Below, one piece after another: positions 20,775 to 23,952 of a stretch of 23,952 nucleotides of DNA; position 1 is the stretch's first letter; every line of letters begins with the position of its first letter. Under the pieces are notes generated by a model, which saw nothing but the letters and a program-made list of their open reading frames with translations, did not search any database and was not told where the DNA came from. This stretch comes from DIGJ01 sp036658435 (GTDB lineage Bacteria; Bacillota; Clostridia; Lachnospirales; Lachnospiraceae): assembly GCA_036658435.1 (NCBI GenBank), contig JAVXEO010000036.1, forward strand, positions 1 to 23,952. The letters run 5' to 3'. Both the position numbers and the translations under genes were made by a program.

Positions 20775-23558
20775 TTATAGCAGATACCCCAGTAATTCTT
20801 CTTTTTGTATTGGTTTTGCACAATGTGCATTCATGCCTTCCTGTATACTTTTTTCTATGTCCTCTTGAAACGCATTTGCAGACAATGCCACGATCTTTAC
20901 ACTCTTTGCATCCTCACGTTTCATTTTTCTTATACATCTTGTTGCTTCGTATCCATTCATTTCCGGCATTTGGATATCCATTACTATAGAAGAAAAGTAA
21001 CCTGGCTTTGATCCATTAAATTTATCACAGGCAATTTTCCCATTTTCTGCAAGTTCCACATGGACGCCCTGTTTTTCAAGCATTCGTTTTACAATAATGC
21101 GGTTCATTTCATTGTCTTCTACCACCAGCACGTTCTTTCCTTCTAATAGATTTTCTAAGCCTTCCGCCTCTGATTTTGACGTTTCCTCCACTTGGGTAAA
21201 ACGAAGGTGTAAATCAAACCAGAAACTGCTTCCCTTCCCCACTACACTTTCCAACTGAATTTCGCTTCCCATCATGTTTACAATCTTTTGTGAAATAGAA
21301 AGTCCCAGTCCGGTTCCCTGAATATTGGTCTTTCCATTTTCCAATCGTTCAAAGGGTTGAAATATTTCTTTCTTATCTTCCTCTAAAATTCCATATCCGG
21401 TATCCTTCACCAAAAAACGAATGATGCTGTTCTCTTCCTCTGTCTCTATTTCGCAAATCTCTATATCAACATGACCTTTTGATTTATTATACTTTATGGC
21501 ATTCGCTATGAGGTTGATCAGAACCTGCTTTATTCGCAGTTCGTCTCCAATTACGTAAGGATGAGGAAGTTCGATCTTTGTCTCCATGGTTATTTCATTT
21601 TCTTCTGCTATTACTTTTTGTATCATGCTCACCATAGAAATCGTTTCTTGTAAATTAAAAATCTGATTGTTTAGACGCATCTTTCCTTCACTTATTTTTG
21701 ACATATCAAGAACATCATTAATAATAGAAAGCAAATGTTTTGAGGCCGTTTCAATTTTGCACCCATATTCTTTTGTTTTTTCCCAGTCGGAAGGGTCTTC
21801 CATAATCAATTGATTCAGTCCCATTATTACATTTAGTGGCGTTCGCATTTCATGTGACATACTGGATAGAAATTCTTTTTTTGAGGTGTTCGCATTAAAA
21901 AGTTCTTTGTTCTTTTTTCCTAAAATAACAATAAAAACCAATAATACAAGCAATAACGTGATAATGGAAATGGTTTCCGAAAGATTATTTTGAATGATAA
22001 CATGGAAAGGAATATCCCCTTCTTCATTTACCAAGGCACGAAGAAAATAGTTTTCGAAAAAGTCCACCGGAATATCTTCTAAACATTTATTCACAATATC
22101 AATCAGTATTTCATCTTTTTCGGCAGAGAAGGTCAGGGAAAGCAGAAATTCTTCGTCTAAATCCTTATAATTCACTATATTATTAAAATTACAATAATCA
22201 ATATAATAGCTTCCTATGTTATTTAATATAATACCATAATCTGCTTTTCCTTCATTTAAAGCCTTTAATGTTTCCCTGGTGGTGCCTACTGTATCTATAT
22301 TTTCTTCTTCCAATAATTCTTTTGCAATATTTTTTTCTTTTACAAAACCATAGGGCACCACCGTTTTTCCGCTTTTCATTTCCTTATTAGAATGACGGTT
22401 TTTATAAATAGTAAATTTATCTCTATAATATACTACACTTCTTTCTGGATTTTTTACCTTAGCCTGGAGTTCCGGCGCAAGTACCGCTGCAGATATATCG
22501 CATCTTCCATCATTCAAAGCATTCACGATTCCCTCCGTTGTAGTAAAAAATACATATTCAAACTGAATCTTTCCAAAGGTTCTATCCTGAATCTGTTTCA
22601 GTGCTTCTATAAATATTCCTCTTTCCTCCCCTTTTTCTATGTAACTATAGGGGGCTGCATCAAAAAGCATGGCTACTTTATAAGTCGCCCCTTTTCGAAG
22701 GAAGGCCAGTTCTTTCCGATTAAATCTCAAGTTCCATTTTTGGTTCTCGGAAAAATATTTATCATAAAGTCGTTCTTCATAGCCTGGGTCTAAGGTTTGA
22801 ATTTGAGGTATTACTTGATTGAGCTGCGAAGCCAGACCTTTCTCACCTCTTCCCACTGCAAAATATAAGGGTTCCCTTCCAAACGTATAAGCAACCGCCA
22901 GCTTATGCCCCAGTGCATAGGAATCCGTGGTTAGAATTCCATCTACCGCCCCTATGGTGCATTTTCGATAGCAGTCTTCTTCCTTCATATGTATAAAGTT
23001 GATTCCCAGTGGATACTTTTGTTTGCTATCATCTACATAAGGAATTCCATTGGCAAGACAAAAGTTTTTTAATCGTATTTCCATATCAAAGTTCTGATTG
23101 CTGACGGCAATTTTAATTCCCTGTAAAGAGCGATAATCGTTTTTCTTAATTGTAGAATTATCTTTTTTTACAGATAATACCGATCTTTTCGATGCCGTAG
23201 AAATCATGGGATAATCTACATACTTTTTGTCGTATTCCTCCGAAAATTTCAGGCCCGGAATCAGATCGTATTTTCCACTTTCCATTTTTTTAAGCAGATC
23301 TTCCTGGTTTTTTGCCACCTCATATTCATATTTCCACCCGGTATAGTCGGCAATTTTATCTAGATACTCTATATAGTATCCACTAAATTCTCCGTTTTCT
23401 TCTTTAAAGTATCCTTCACTATTTTTCCCCGGTAATAGCACTTTAAGGGTATTGTCTTCTGCACTTGCCTTTCTGGAAAAACATAGTATGATCATAACTA
23501 TAAGGTAAATCTGATATCTTTTTTTCAAATCTCCCACTTTTTCTCTCCCTAAAATCAT
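20775..23558 (-). CDS. Hybrid sensor histidine kinase with tandem periplasmic-binding-type sensor domains (BvgS/EvgS-like layout)
   Basis: The 927-residue protein has a signal peptide or anchor at about 12-33, then two family 3 solute-binding sensor domains outside the cell (about 37-272 and 290-510; first begins LKVLLPGKNSEGYF, second YKVAMLFDAAPYSYI), and a membrane segment at about 528-547. HisKA carries H569 in SMSHEMRTPLNVI; HATPase has N686 and DTGYGI/GTGLGLS; the C-terminal receiver has the acidic pair at 814-815, phosphoacceptor D861 and K915. This layout matches Venus-flytrap kinases such as BvgS and EvgS, but there is no PAS domain and no C-terminal HPt. The ligand is probably a small molecule such as an amino acid. 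No partner regulator is nearby. The start may instead be GTG at 23537, which has GGGAGAG 5 bases upstream. The gene splits infA from rpmJ. Confidence 0.92.
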   Translation of the reverse strand: MILGREKVGDLKKRYQIYLIVMIILCFSRKASAEDNTLKVLLPGKNSEGYFKEENGEFSGYYIEYLDKIADYTGWKYEYEVAKNQEDLLKKMESGKYDLIPGLKFSEEYDKKYVDYPMISTASKRSVLSVKKDNSTIKKNDYRSLQGIKIAVSNQNFDMEIRLKNFCLANGIPYVDDSKQKYPLGINFIHMKEEDCYRKCTIGAVDGILTTDSYALGHKLAVAYTFGREPLYFAVGRGEKGLASQLNQVIPQIQTLDPGYEERLYDKYFSENQKWNLRFNRKELAFLRKGATYKVAMLFDAAPYSYIEKGEERGIFIEALKQIQDRTFGKIQFEYVFFTTTEGIVNALNDGRCDISAAVLAPELQAKVKNPERSVVYYRDKFTIYKNRHSNKEMKSGKTVVPYGFVKEKNIAKELLEEENIDTVGTTRETLKALNEGKADYGIILNNIGSYYIDYCNFNNIVNYKDLDEEFLLSLTFSAEKDEILIDIVNKCLEDIPVDFFENYFLRALVNEEGDIPFHVIIQNNLSETISIITLLLVLLVFIVILGKKNKELFNANTSKKEFLSSMSHEMRTPLNVIMGLNQLIMEDPSDWEKTKEYGCKIETASKHLLSIINDVLDMSKISEGKMRLNNQIFNLQETISMVSMIQKVIAEENEITMETKIELPHPYVIGDELRIKQVLINLIANAIKYNKSKGHVDIEICEIETEEENSIIRFLVKDTGYGILEEDKKEIFQPFERLENGKTNIQGTGLGLSISQKIVNMMGSEIQLESVVGKGSSFWFDLHLRFTQVEETSKSEAEGLENLLEGKNVLVVEDNEMNRIIVKRMLEKQGVHVELAENGKIACDKFNGSKPGYFSSIVMDIQMPEMNGYEATRCIRKMKREDAKSVKIVALSANAFQEDIEKSIQEGMNAHCAKPIQKEELLGYLL

Positions 23559-23579
23559 CTTTTCCTAAAATCTATTGTC

Positions 23580-23604
23580 ATTATAGCACAGTATTATTGG
23601 AAAA
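23580..23604 (-). promoter_or_regulatory. Extended -10 promoter of the hybrid kinase gene
   Basis: On the minus strand TGCTATAAT holds a perfect -10 (TATAAT at 23580-23585) with an extended TG. The -35 region is weak. An 8-base direct repeat (TTCATTCA at 23619-23626 and 23637-23644, period 18) lies upstream and could bind a regulator. Confidence 0.65.
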
Positions 23605-23654
23605 GTCTTCCTTTATTTTGAATGAATCCACTTAAATGAATGAAATAATGGAAG

Positions 23655-23705
23655 AAAAACCTCCTTGGGGCATAAAATAAATTTTACGCTCCAGGGAGGC
23701 TTTTT
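23655..23705. terminator. infA terminator, probably bidirectional
   Basis: CCTCCTTGGGGC (from 23660) pairs with GCTCCAGGGAGG (to 23699) with two wobble pairs; after one mismatch five more pairs close on a TAAA loop. T-runs lie on both sides (TTTTTCTT on the minus strand, CTTTTTATA on the plus strand). It ends the infA transcript 27 bases after its stop and before the kinase promoter. Confidence 0.88.
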
Positions 23706-23731
23706 ATAACAGCATTATTGATTGTGATGCC

Positions 23732-23950
23732 TTATTTATCTCTCCAGATAATACGACCTTTTGTCAAGTCATATGGTGAAAGCTCTAATGTTACTTTATC
23801 TCCCGGAAGGATACGAATAAAATTCATTCTAAGCTTTCCGCTGATATGTGCCAACACAATATGCTTGTTTTCAAGCTCTACACGAAACATAGCATTGGGT
23901 AATTTTTCAACTACCGTTCCTTCAATTTCAACTACATCTGTTTTTGACAT
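23732..23950 (-). CDS. infA: Translation initiation factor IF-1
   Basis: IF-1 binds the A site of the small subunit during initiation. The 72-residue product is complete and of exact family length: MSKTDVVEIEGTVVEKLPNA at the start, then the S1/OB-fold segments MFRVELENKHIVLAHISGKLRMNFIRILPGD and the C-terminus SPYDLTKGRIIWRDK. Its ribosome-binding site lies outside the window. A strong terminator follows it, so unlike the usual infA-rpmJ-rpsM arrangement it is not co-transcribed efficiently with rpmJ. Confidence 0.97.
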   Translation of the reverse strand: MSKTDVVEIEGTVVEKLPNAMFRVELENKHIVLAHISGKLRMNFIRILPGDKVTLELSPYDLTKGRIIWRDK

Positions 23951-23952
23951 TT

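Overview
The window is AT-rich and nearly all of its genes lie on the minus strand. The ribosomal-protein gene order, the proteins themselves (long L17, zinc-ribbon L36, S4 without zinc cysteines), the shared ECF transporter module and the Gram-positive surface proteins with a sortase all suggest a low-GC Clostridia genome, most likely a gut Lachnospiraceae. This assignment is an inference from gene content; no 16S gene is present.

Read in the direction of transcription (right to left), the backbone is the end of the spc/alpha ribosomal superoperon. It runs infA, rpmJ, rpsM, rpsK, rpsD, rpoA, rplQ, then ecfA1-ecfA2-ecfT-truA, then rplM-rpsI. This order is common in Firmicutes, but here it is interrupted twice. 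Between infA and rpmJ sits a 927-residue hybrid sensor kinase (two periplasmic-binding-type sensor domains, one membrane segment, HisKA, HATPase, receiver), with an infA terminator and an extended -10 promoter before it and a separate promoter for rpmJ after it. Between truA and rplM sits a cassette of about 12 kb: a GLUG-repeat surface protein with an IPQTG sorting signal, a 1540-residue Listeria-Bacteroides (InlB B-type) repeat protein, a terminator, a class B sortase, an OmpR-type response regulator, its histidine kinase, and a lipoprotein that joins a propeller-like N-terminal half to a solute-binding-protein-like C-terminal half.

The cassette looks like a self-contained cell-surface module: two large exported proteins, a sortase that could anchor at least one of them, and a two-component system with a lipoprotein that could sense an external ligand. 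Both insertions are on the same strand as the ribosomal genes and both have their own promoters, so they are regulated apart from translation genes while sharing the locus.

Several non-coding elements can be read directly. They include a consensus promoter plus an attenuator-like leader before rplM (L13 leader type); a promoter with an adjacent dyad before ecfA1; a GC-rich intergenic element with overlapping hairpins between rplQ and ecfA1; a hairpin-rich interval of about 370 bp between rpmJ and rpsM; and, beyond rpsI at the left end, a promoter followed by two mutually exclusive hairpins (terminator and antiterminator) in front of a broken BlaI/MecI-type repressor gene. The left end beyond rpsI looks like the edge of an accessory region.
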